From assembly GCA_947561715.1 (NCBI GenBank), contig OX387203.1, positions 13,888,001 to 13,952,000 on the forward strand: a stretch of 64,000 nt of DNA. The letters are read 5' to 3'. The stretch comes from Ascidia mentula. Lineage: Eukaryota; Chordata; Ascidiacea; Phlebobranchia; Ascidiidae. Each line of letters starts with the position of its first letter. Position 1 is the first letter of the stretch. Shown one piece after another: positions 22,296 through 31,689 of this stretch. A program made the position numbers and the translations under genes. Below the pieces are notes generated by a model. The model was not told where the DNA came from, did no database searches, and was given only the letters and a program-made list of their open reading frames with translations.

Positions 22296-22535
22296 CTATA
22301 GTCTGGATTTGTATTCTGTAGCCATGTCTTTAACATACAAGTAACTTACAATATCATGCATTTTGCAACTTCTACAACAACAACAACTAATTCTTACTGG
22401 CCTTGTTGCTCTTCTTTTTATCATCATTGACACCTGTTTATTGGACCTGAGTGGACGACGATGGTTCCTAAACTTTGCCTTCAACTTTCTAGCCACGTTC
22501 CCTGCATACAAAATAACATGGACTGCTGTTTTCAA
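22296..22535 (-). pseudogene. Possible GIY-YIG nuclease tail (Penelope-like remnant)
   Basis: The minus-strand frame reads 'YAGNVARKLKAKFRNHRRPL', which resembles the YVGxT-x-R-x-LKxRFxxH part of GIY-YIG endonucleases, with the catalytic Arg-like residue inside 'ARKLKAKFRNH'. The preceding GIY strand is not clear. It ends after 'EYKSRL'. A Penelope origin is likely if the match is real, as another such element lies at 8.5-9.4 kb. The evidence is one motif only. Confidence 0.35.
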
Positions 22536-22812
22536 CTGAAGTTAAACAATACATACAATTGGATTGTCTATCTGCCAACACAGGGTACAAGCATTTCTGT
22601 TTTCCAATGATGTTGGGTACCTAAAAAAGTCTTTTACGTAAATTGTACGTCACTAAAATGACGTAGACTAAAAGCTTTTCTACGTCTTTCGTGTACGTCA
22701 AATCGATACCAATGCACGCCTGTTCAACATCAAGAAAATGAGTTAATGCAAAGCACTCGACAAGAATGGTGGTGTCACAATATATTCAAGAATATTAAAT
22801 CACATAGGCAAG

Positions 22813-23891
22813 CTAGGCAGAGGAAAATGAAGAATTAAATGAATCCTCTGCAGAGTCACCCTTGCCTCCTTTTCGTGCAGGAGCATGCTGAAGATGTTCA
22901 GCAGCCCTGCGAGTAAATTCTGCCTCGCTAAGATCTGGTTGGTTGCGGCGTATGCTTTCTAAACATGTTCAAAAGAAAGCCCATGTCAAAAGCACCACTT
23001 TACAGTTAAATGTAGCTGTACAGCAAATTATGTGTAAGTAATGTAACAAGACTCCTGTTTGAAGGTAATGCAAAACCTGCTTGGAAGAAACGTCAGTCAA
23101 AAACATGCAACAACACCACTTACCTAATATTACTGCAAAAAATGGTGAATCTGCAAAAGCAAACTTCCCATGGTTTTCTCTAGAGCATTTGGAAACAGTC
23201 TGGAAATAAAACCTATGTTTACAATATAAAAAGACACCATGGCAGTTACAATTACTTACGTTTTTATTGTTTTGTTAACAGATTCACGGTTGGTGTAACC
23301 TATTAATCTTAACTGTGCAACCTGAAATTTCAAAATGTATATACCTTGAGAAGATTACTTTTGAAGTTAACTGACAAGGAAAACAAGTGCATGTGCTTCT
23401 ACTGACAATGTCAAGTTCTAGCTGTATTGCACATTATCTTGTTGGAATAATTAAATTCGATGACCCAGAAATTAAACATACATTTTTGGCATCTGCTGAA
23501 GGAATAATTTTCGACTGACAGAATCTTGACTGCTTTTTAATTTATTGTTATATATCATACCAGTTTCTGTCTATGCTCTGGGTCCTCTATTTTGCCTGCA
23601 AGCTCATACACCTCGTCTAAAGTGTGCAGTTGATTCTGTATATACATGAACTGGTCCGACTGGGATGCATCTCTAGAATTACTTGATTTTATACTTTCCT
23701 TTTTGTCGAGCAACATGCTGAACACTCTCTTTTGAAATCCTAGACATAAAATGACATGTTGCGTTTAGTAAAGTAACACACCTGTACATTGTACACACTT
23801 AGATACATTCAAATGATTTATGCAACTTACGTTCCTCCGACATTGGATATGACCTCTTTCTTTTCTGATGTCTCAACGCTGGCAGTTCCAT
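22813..23891 (-). CDS. Five-exon gene, 167-residue protein of unknown family
   Basis: A consistent gene model can be read on the minus strand. Exon 1 is 23891-23831 (ATG), exon 2 23739-23561, exon 3 23321-23260, exon 4 23179-23124, exon 5 22958-22813 (TAG). All four introns have GT and AG ends. Exon lengths 61, 179, 62, 56 and 146 sum to exactly 168 codons with no internal stop. The N-terminus is basic ('RHQKRKRSYP', a likely nuclear signal). The middle is helical ('QLHTLDEVYELAGK'). The C-terminal half has 'HGKFAFADSPFFAVI', 'RRNQPDLSEAEFTRRAAEHL' and a Ser-rich tail. I recognise no Pfam domain; the pattern could be a small DNA-binding or adaptor protein, of host or transposon origin. It lies 3' of the broken Rep gene on the same strand. 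An acceptor-like TTTATTTAG just before the ATG suggests a leader intron. Confidence 0.65.
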
Positions 23892-24023
23892 TTCTAAATA
23901 AAGTATATAAATTAGGTGCAATATCTATATGTGCAAATGCAAAACAATATGTGAATTGTACTGTACAATCTTGACTTTGGCATTTACACAGCTTTACATG
24001 TTATTCATAATATTGTAACTTCT

Positions 24024-25078
24024 TTAGAGGGAAATGTCTCCCATTTCGTTCTTTATGCTGTACCATGTGACTATGTAGTCTAGGAGATTCTTGCAGCAGT
24101 CGGCGATCTCTATGCCATCACGAACATCTCTCATGAGGTCTTCAATCAGTCTGTCTAGTAATTCGTACGTCATATCGACGTTTATAACTATTTGGTCTTT
24201 GATTTGTGGGCCTTCTGCTTCTTCTGGCCAGTATGCCGTAACGAATCTTCGTTCTAATGGTTGCGTCGATTGAAGTCTGGACATCCTTTGTTAACAAAGG
24301 CAAGTGTAGGCTTATTATCTTGCCTATCGCCGTGAGTCTTCGCTGACCAATGGGCGTGAAACATATATTTCACGGCGCTGACTAGCTGGTCGGAGCCAAA
24401 AAATGCTTCGCCAGCGTCGTCTATCTTCAACACTTTATGTTGGAACCTTAGCGCCATCTGTCCAACACCTGCGCTGTCATTGGTCAGTATGGACGCTACT
24501 TCAGGAGGGAATAGGAGTTGACCTAAGAGGGTCTTCCCTTTTCCTGCTGATCCATGTAATAGCACGTGTGGGGCCCGCAATATACCGTCGGTCACGGTAT
24601 CGCGGGCCTCCAACGCGGCTTGTATCAGGATCACTTTGAGGTCTTGTACTGTTAGCCTCTTGCCGTTCCAGCGTATGTCTTTTGCCTCGTCCACTATGGA
24701 GGGCTTCATCAACCTCTAAAGGCTTTGCGATCTGTTTCGCCATACGCTCTGCAACTTTGTCGAACATCTTCCTCTTGCGGCCGTAGGTGGCACCATTGTA
24801 GGCTCGTTTAGCTAGCTGTGCGGTACGTTGCTTGACCCTTTCTCCAGGGGTCCTGCATAGATCGTAACGGACGGGGTCTCTTGGATCGCGCTGAGAGACG
24901 TGAAGTCTGTCGTAAACGCCCATCTCCTGCTCCTCATTGGCCCGCTCTTGCTCGTATCGTTGTTGTTGCCTGACATATTCCAAATGTTTTCGCTTTGTAA
25001 AATCCGCGGGAGTTTCACAGTCCCTAATCTTACCAAATTCTCTACTATCTGTATAATATGATAGCCTGTAATATCCAT
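24024..25078 (-). pseudogene. Second HUH/SF3 Rep-like gene, internally deleted and frame-broken
   Basis: A diverged paralog of the gene at 16.9-18.75 kb. The first frame (to about 24860) has 'RRWAFTTDF' (HUH motif 1) and 'VTIYAGPLEKG'. A deletion then removes the segments that hold motifs 2 and 3 in the other copy, joining directly to 'QLAKRAYNGATYGRK'. After a frame change near 24715 the helicase follows with Walker A 'GSAGKGKT', Walker B 'VLKIDD' and 'THGDRQDNK'. The motif C segment is missing and a further frame change leads to 'QPLERRFVTAYWPEEAEGP' and a stop at 24024. The long acidic Cys/His tail of the other copy is absent. It cannot make a working initiator. GC content is above that of the flanks. 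It lies between a His-Cys box nuclease gene and a spliced gene, all on the same strand. Confidence 0.75.
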
Positions 25079-25228
25079 CTGTTGATTTTAATGAACAAAA
25101 CATAAAATGCATGCAAACTCGAAGAAATCAAGAACGTAAATGAATAACATAAAATATAAGCGGTAATATATTGTGGCGGAAAGAATAGCATGTAGCCTGC
25201 ATGACGATTGGTATTATTTAACCTACCA

Positions 25229-25576
25229 TCATTCTAAAATACAGTCATGGTAGCTGCCATGTCCACTGCAAGTGCCGTGGATCCGGCACCGTCGTCGAGA
25301 CATATTTATGCGCCTCGGTTCAAGACTTAGATGTCCTGGTTTGACGCACAAGCTTTTGTGGCAGCGGTGGCTCACGTCAAGGAATTTTGGTAATTTTTTC
25401 ATAGTTCCCTCAACAAAAATCATGTAAGCTACACGGTGCACGGCAAACTTTTTTCCTGCGAATTGTATTTCCCCATACCCAGCACCTGTTTTGCCCCCCT
25501 TCCAAGACTTACAACTTCCATGTGTTTTGGTGCGGTTTAAAATCTTTGATTTTGCTAACTTAATTTTATCATTCAT
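25229..25576 (-). CDS. I-PpoI-like His-Cys box (His-Me finger) endonuclease
   Basis: An intact 115-codon frame from ATG (25576) to TGA. Residues: C22 before the 'GYGEIQFAGKKFAVHRVAY' strand pair, then 'VSHRCHKSLCVKPGHL' with H70, C72, C77 and H82, N91 in 'RRINMS', and C97, C103, H106, C112. In I-PpoI the catalytic His98 and Asn119 and the zinc ligands C100, C105, H110 and C125, C132, H134, C138 have almost the same spacing: His to Cys 2, Cys to Cys 5, Cys to His 5, His to Asn 9, Asn to Cys 6. All active-site and zinc residues can thus be paired, so it is probably an active metal-dependent DNA nuclease. Homing endonucleases of this class usually sit in rDNA introns of protists; a free-standing copy in animal DNA, next to a Rep gene (117 bases away, same strand), is unusual. 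It could be a mobile-element gene. Confidence 0.75.
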   Translation of the reverse strand: MNDKIKLAKSKILNRTKTHGSCKSWKGGKTGAGYGEIQFAGKKFAVHRVAYMIFVEGTMKKLPKFLDVSHRCHKSLCVKPGHLSLEPRRINMSRRRCRIHGTCSGHGSYHDCILE

Positions 25577-25599
25577 TTTTTACTTAATTATAACTTACT

Positions 25600-26245
25600 A
25601 CATACACTGAAACGTATTTTAGGAAAACACTTAATTTTATTGTTTTTTTTTTATATATTTGTTGCTACAATATAATGTCTGCCAACAGTTAACAAAAAAG
25701 GCGCACTGTTCTTTGACTAGTCTGTAGGCCTATAAAGTACACCTATGACAAACATATTCATGATATTTTCAGCTTCTACTTAATATTTTAATTGCAAAAC
25801 TAGCGAAGACAAGAAATCGCCATTCCTTTTTGCTGAGGCGAATGTGACGTCATTGGAAGGAGGCGCGACAAAGCAGTTTTATTTTGATAAGGAAAGGCGC
25901 CTTATTTTAAAAAATACGGAACCGTAAAGTTGTTGGAAGGTGTTCAAACACCCAGCAATATAAAATAAATTTACAAAAATCCTCGGTTTGCAGAAGTTGG
26001 TGCAATGTACATGCAAATTTTAAGTAACCACGAGAATAACATTAAACAGGACTGCTGTTATAATAAAAAATTATTTATGGTAATTTCTTAGGAAAAGAAA
26101 ATTAGAAGTTGTAGCGACTATTGCGCATTTTGCAAACCAAGACATGCGTCTCGCTTTTATGCAAGAATTTCCCTTAAGTGAAAAAACGAACATCGTCGTA
26201 TTTTGCATGTACACTTTCATCATTTTGAATTTCTTTCTCTTTCTG
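25600..26245. other. No gene recognised
   Basis: AT-rich sequence upstream of the His-Cys box gene. A purine-rich, GC-richer patch at 25.85-25.93 kb has no frame of note. The 26.07-26.24 kb part belongs to a repeat whose echo (CTTTCATCATTTTGAATT) recurs at 28.98 kb. Confidence 0.4.
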
Positions 26246-26430
26246 CAAAACATAGAAGAAAATGTAAATGAAAAGCTGTTAAGTTTACTTGTAAGTACTA
26301 CTCTATAAGGCAATATACACTTACGCCAGTTTCAATTTCTTTGTCTCCCTACAAAACATAGAAGAAAATGTAAATGAAAAGCTGTTAAGTTTACTTGTAA
26401 GTACTACTCTATAATGCAATATACACGTAT
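26246..26430. repeat. Tandem duplication, period 106 bp
   Basis: Two units starting at 26246 and 26352 share CATAGAAGAAAATGTAAATG and AAGCTGTTAAGTTTACTTGT with very few changes. The second unit breaks off near 26430. Confidence 0.8.
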
Positions 26431-26499
26431 ATTATTTTTTTTTATACTATGCCCCTGCAAAACATAAAAGTATGTGAAATTAGATGAATCATATAAAAA

Positions 26500-26589
26500 T
26501 TAAAAAAGCCGAAGCTAGAATGCTGTATGAGTTCGAAATGTCTACCAGCATTATGATGAACAGCATTCTAGCTTTGGCTTTTTTATTTA
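26500..26589. repeat. Short hairpin element (MITE-like)
   Basis: Arms TAAAAAAGCC(G/A)AAGCTAGAATGCTGT (26501-26526) and their reverse complement (26560-26589) enclose a 33-base loop. Fragments with the same arm are near 21550 and 11190, so this is a dispersed small inverted-repeat element. Confidence 0.65.
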
Positions 26590-27060
26590 GACTACTTAAC
26601 TCCAGATACTTTGCACCCAAGCATATGAAAAATGTTTTGCTTATTATTTTTCAAATGATTAAATTGCTTCATTAGATTGCTTGACACCTAATCTATAACA
26701 CAACACCACAATAAAAAATGATGCCCAATTGCGGCGCTTGATTCGATTTAAATATTTTCGGAGTAGTCAGCAACTGACAGCAGACACACTGTTGTTGACT
26801 CACAATACTACTGCCGCCCAAGTATAGGTACGCGAAAACAGTTCATTAATCATCACTAGGCTCAAATACTGCAGAATTTTTTTTAACTTTGCAGTGCTTA
26901 ATTTTACGGACCCTGATTTTTGCATTTCTTGTCATTGCTCACCTAATCTGCATTACTCTTTCTGTTTTCACTAAACCATAGTCTTTTAACAAAACATATT
27001 TTTAATGAAAGAACGAACAACAAAACAGCGAATAGTAACGAAAACGATATATGTGCGTCA
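26590..27060. other. No gene recognised
   Basis: AT-rich sequence. AGGCTCAAATACTGCAGAATTTTTT near 26861 recurs at 29015, just past the 3' end of the P-element pseudogene, marking it as part of a repeat. Confidence 0.4.
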
Positions 27061-27061
27061 T

Positions 27062-27798
27062 TTATTCAATTACAGGCAAGTCCCTTTTCTTGCGATCTTT
27101 CTTCTTTTTTGACGTACCTGGTTCGTCCAGTGTTGCTGTCTTTCTCTTGTGTCCCTCTTGGCTAGACGTTAGTGGACAAATGTCTTCTCTTCTTTGAATG
27201 CAACCAATGCATCTCCCGCACAGCGGGCCGCCACCGATTCTAAATTCTGAAACACCTGTCTTACTACGAGCATGTGAATGCATAGTAAATACATGGAAGC
27301 ACCGACATTTGTCATGTCGTGAACATAGGCTTCAAAAAATTCCCCCATGTTTGTTCAGTTAACATTCAGGGCTTGCAGCTTTTCTCTTGCTTCGGTTGGA
27401 TTGATTTGTACGTCTTCCGCTTCATAGTTTCTGCTAAATGGGGCACATTGAGCTTTATTAGCATCAATGTAGGGAGAGAATTTTGTTACTAATGAAATCG
27501 AGATCTTCAGTAATTTTTGCCCAATTAAGATTTACAGTTTCATAAAATTCACTAATGGCGACGGAGGGCCGCTGCAACCATTCGCACGTAAATGGTTTAA
27601 ATTTTTCCTTAAAGTGCTCATTATCTTCCAGTTGCATTTCGTTTGTTGCTAACCCGTAAGGTTTTACAAAATATAAAAAAAATCGATCACAATTGCAACC
27701 TACGAAACAATAAAAATACATTACTAACCTTTCGGAAAATGGTGGAAGTATTGCACCTCACGCTTGTTCTTTTTCGAAGTCGTTGCAGGAGAAGCCAT
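27062..27798 (-). pseudogene. Helitron-like Rep N-terminal part, truncated copy
   Basis: A shorter relative of the pseudogene at 31.7-35.3 kb. From ATG 27798 the protein begins 'MASPATTSKKNKREVQYFHH'. After a frame break it carries 'FKPFTCEWLQRPSVAISEF' (the longer copy has LKNFTCEWLQRPHVAMSEF). It then reads 'VHDMTNVGASMYLLCIHML' near 27330 (the longer copy has 'MTHVGTSMYLMGIHLHVI'). It ends in a Lys-rich tail by 27062. The HUH nuclease part is missing. The family is widespread in invertebrates. The function of this N-terminal region is unknown to me. Confidence 0.6.
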
Positions 27799-27940
27799 TT
27801 CAGTTTTTATTTCTTCCCACCTTGCTTGACATCAAAAGACAACTGTATAGCAAGTCTCCGGTACGATATTTATAGAGACATATCCCATGTAATCAAAAAA
27901 CAATACGTCATATGCCTCGATTGGAATGTTGCAATTTTCG

Positions 27941-28120
27941 GTAAACAAGCACGAGTTTAGCTACTTTCGACACTTGTTTACCAGCACTTGCTGTGATAAA
28001 CAACTGGAAAATTTCAACGTTTGGTAAACAACAAAGGGTTTGACCTACTTTCGACACTTGTTTACCAGCACTGGCTGTGATAAACAAGTGAAAAGTTTGG
28101 TAAACAACAAACGACTTGAC
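27941..28120. repeat. Imperfect tandem repeat, period about 80 bp
   Basis: GGTAAACAA begins units at 27941, 28024 and 28100. CTACTTTCGACACTTGTTTACCAGCAC is shared by the first two. The third is incomplete. Confidence 0.7.
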
Positions 28121-29035
28121 ATTCTTTTTGCAAATGTACATGTGAAGCTCCCCCTTGTCTTAGGCAGGAATCCGCAAATAGTGTGTTGCGACCCATATTT
28201 CTGTTACTGTCCATTTTGGAACCCAAAATATTTTAATATAACGATGCACTTTATTATATGAAATACCGTTTGCATTAATATTGGATTGTTACGTCACAGT
28301 ACATTCTGTTGAGTTCGCCATAAACAGTTAAACCATGGTATGCTCTTATTTGGGTCGTGAGTCTGTTAAGCCATCACAATATTATGTGCCTGAACGTGTA
28401 CTGTGGTTGCCATCTACCTAGGATTGGATTACCCATTTTTAGCTAAACGCTTGTACAAAAGAGGCAAACCTTAACTGGATGAGCCTAATCCGACAGTACT
28501 TATAAATGAATAATCGAGTTTTCATTCAAACGTGATTGTGCTTCAATATTTTCGTTGTTCAGAGATGGCTCTTGGCCGTGGTAGGAAATCCTGCATTAAT
28601 GCGGACTGTCTAACTGTAAATGAATTTGTTTGTTTTTCACATATCCCTGTTTTTACACTTTAAAACAACATGTCTTGCATACAACACATCACAATATACC
28701 ATCAATTTCAATTTTTATTGCCTTGTTTCTGAATAAAAAAAAATGAATTTCAATTAATTGTATGTCATACGGAGGATAATTGCTGTACATTAAAAAATAG
28801 TTGTTTGAAATATTTTTAACAAATTTCGCACATTTCGAAAATATTCTTTGCATACAGTGTAATTTTTTCACGTATCAAGGATAATACATCAGCAATTTTC
28901 AGGTATGTAATTAAGCGATGTACACTTACAGGTCATACAGGCAAAAAGTGCACTTTTACACTTTAATGCAATATACACTTTCATCATTTTGAATTGCTTC
29001 GTCTTTCTGCAAAAGGCTCAAATACTGCAGAATTT
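28121..29035. other. No gene recognised
   Basis: AT-rich sequence without supported coding on either strand. The last 60 bases repeat sequence from 26.2 kb and 26.86 kb. Confidence 0.45.
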
Positions 29036-29039
29036 TTTT

Positions 29040-30870
29040 TTAACTTCTCAAAGAAAGAGGCCCAATTGATGACATATTAACATTCCGCTGCAATGCCAGT
29101 TTAGCTTTAATGATCGCATGTTTTTCAAGAACTTGCTGGGTGTTGATAAAATATGTTCCCCCACATCCTTGTCTAAGCTTTCCAAATGCTTTTTCTAACG
29201 GGTCAGTAGAAAATTGTCCCAGCATGACAAAGTCATGTGTTGATTGCAAAAGAAGTTTTGTAATAGAAATGAGACCTTGGCATGTATGATAAAAAGCAGA
29301 TGAAGTATCACCAGATATTTGCTTTACCCCGACTTTACCAATAGAACTCATGCTTCTTACATATTCTGCACAACCTATTGTCATCACATGAACTCATCAC
29401 TGCTCTTCTAGGATCTCTGAACCGGATGTTAACACCATGCTTTCTCACATTGACTACTTTCCAGAATTTGACAAACATTTTCAGAAACTTAATGGTGCCT
29501 GCATTATCAGAACCAGCAACTGCACTGTGAGTTTCCAATGCGACTATAGTCTCATCACAAAATACCCTTAAACAGGTTTGCACATTTTGGCGCTCAATAG
29601 GCCGAGGATACACAGAAACATAATTTAGCTTTGACTGAGTAACTAAAGAACTCAACTCAGCTTTAAATAGTGTCCTCAAGTCAGACCATCTAGCAACACA
29701 TTCTTCACCTTCCTCATCAGTAAATTTAATTTCTCCACACTTTCAGTTAGCCAATTATTTCTTATCAAAAGATGAACTTTTTTGTCCTTTGTTTTGTTTT
29801 AAACTTGTCAAAAAAAGCTTGGTTTGCTCTGTTGCCATCACACTCATTTGGCATTTCTGAAGTTGATCAATCAGTATGGTAATTTGTTCAAACTGAAATT
29901 GAGCAGTCAACTTATACACTGGAATCATTTTAATCAAAAACTGTTCCCCCATGATAAGAAAGAGCTGCTTTTACGTATATCTCGTCCACCATAACAATCA
30001 CATTCCTTACTCAAGTCATTTGTGTTGCCAATTTTGGATGTTATTCTGGTCAGCGTTTTAGTACAAGGGAGCTTATGATCTTGTCTAAACTTTTAATATG
30101 TTGATCTTGACGACGAAAAATATTCAAATGCTCTGACAAATGCCTCAGTGGAATATACAGGTTTTCCAATGGACTGTGCAGCTGCCATTGAATTTCCGTA
30201 GTCAGTGAAAACTTTGCTGAAATGACTTTCCTCAACATTGCTTAGGTAATTAACTGCCTCTTCTATTCTTGACCATCTGTCCAATGTGAAAAGTTTGTTG
30301 CTAGCCAAAGATGGAATAGAAATTTTTATGCCAAGGTGGAAACATTCATGCACAAAATTCTTGAAAACTTTGATGACAAACAAAGGTATGCCGGCTACAA
30401 TTTTTTTTGACTGGATAATGAGAGAATCATCACTTTCAAATGAAATTGTAGAAACAGAAAAGGAATGTTTGTTTAAAGCTTCAACCAAATCATTCTCATG
30501 TCACCAGGTAATTTGTCCTGTTTTGTGAATTCATCGAGTTCATCAACTACAACATTTCTTTGGCCTGACATGGCTTTTTTTGTGGTTCTAGGTATGCTGG
30601 AGGTGGATGGAATTAAACTTTTAGGGACACATGCAAAAACTGAAGGTGCAAATGTTGGGCGGTACCTGCCATAGGACAAAACTTTTTATAACCTTGCGGC
30701 CAGTGTCTTTCGCATACAACAGTGTCTGGTCTGTCTGGAATATTGTCCCTGGGTATAGCATGTAGCCATCTCAACCTCTCTTCTCTCTCTCGTGGTAATC
30801 GAAAAACTGCAGTTTTATCTCCTGCATCATATCCACTTCTACAACCTGTCACACAACACTTTCTACCCAT
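29040..30870 (-). pseudogene. P-element/THAP9-like transposase, broken
   Basis: Begins with ATG at 30870 and a THAP zinc finger: 'CCVTGCRSGYDAGDKTAVFR' then 'VVCERHWP' (C2CH ligands all present). A one-base change in an A run near 30685 shifts into the frame with 'YGRYRPTFAPSVFACVPKSL'. Further breaks lead to 30488-30093 (helical, RNase-H-like region start), 29952-29755, and 29679-29335, which contains 'FLKMFVKFWKVVNVRKHG'. The end (29387-29040) has 'LGQFSTDPLEKAFGKLRQG' and 'GGTYFINTQQVLEKHAI', diagnostic of the P-element C-terminus. About five frames are used, so it is dead. P elements cut and paste with 31-bp terminal repeats in flies; none could be found here. A second C-terminal remnant lies at 61.3-61.8 kb on the same strand. 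Confidence 0.85.
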
Positions 30871-30899
30871 GTTTTCAAAAAATCCTGCATACATATAAT

Positions 30900-31680
30900 T
30901 TTCATGTATGTTATACCTACATGTATTGATATTAATAAATATTTCTCATAGATGCAAGTTTCTGAAGGAATAGTGATTCAACATGATATTTTGAAACAAT
31001 AACATCATAGATGAACATCTACCCATTCTGCCATTATCCTATTCCTAACCAGAACCTGACTGTCTGATGATGGTATTAATGTCCATAGTTTCTCATCTAC
31101 TGTTTCTATCCAAACACTACTATTTTTAATGTTTCATTGCATGATATTCTGAAGTGCACTGGAAATATTGGCATGTTCAATTAACATAATAATCTGTAAA
31201 CAAAAAAGTTTAAATATGCATCTGACCTGTTTTACAATAAATAATATAAAAAAACTTAGCACCAACTTCCAAAAGCCCAACAGGGACCTAAATGTACACA
31301 AACACAACTTTTTGACCTTGCTGGATGAGTCTCGCAAACACCCGCTAACTGAAAATAAGCGTAAATTTATTAATTTTTTTGTTTCACACGCATTACCCTA
31401 TCAGTAACACAGCAAAAACTATTTCATGAGATTATCCGAGCAATAACACGCCAAAACCTGTCTACAAATCTTGCACGACCGCAGAAACCACTTGAAACAC
31501 ATCCGCCTCCAGTTTTGAAACGAGCGCGACCGGTGTCCAGGCCTGTTATAGAGGGCGCTATGACGTAAACCCAAGTGAGAAGTTTTTTTGAATGAGCATT
31601 GGTCACTAGATGGTATAAAAGAGTTGTGACTGTGAAGGCTTTCGGTTTGTTCACTTGCGTTCTGAGTTGTAACATGGTTC
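30900..31680. other. No gene recognised; spacer between two pseudogenes
   Basis: AT-rich at 30.9-31.4 kb, GC-richer at 31.44-31.68 kb. The latter part holds a TATA-like word on the plus strand but no frame that follows it for long. Confidence 0.4.
31612..31620 (+). promoter_or_regulatory. TATA-like box
   Basis: GGTATAAAA lies in a GC-richer context, about 55 bases before an ATG at 31675 that opens only two codons. It may be a relic promoter of the adjacent element. There is no further support. Confidence 0.2.
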
Positions 31681-31689
31681 AGTAGTAAT

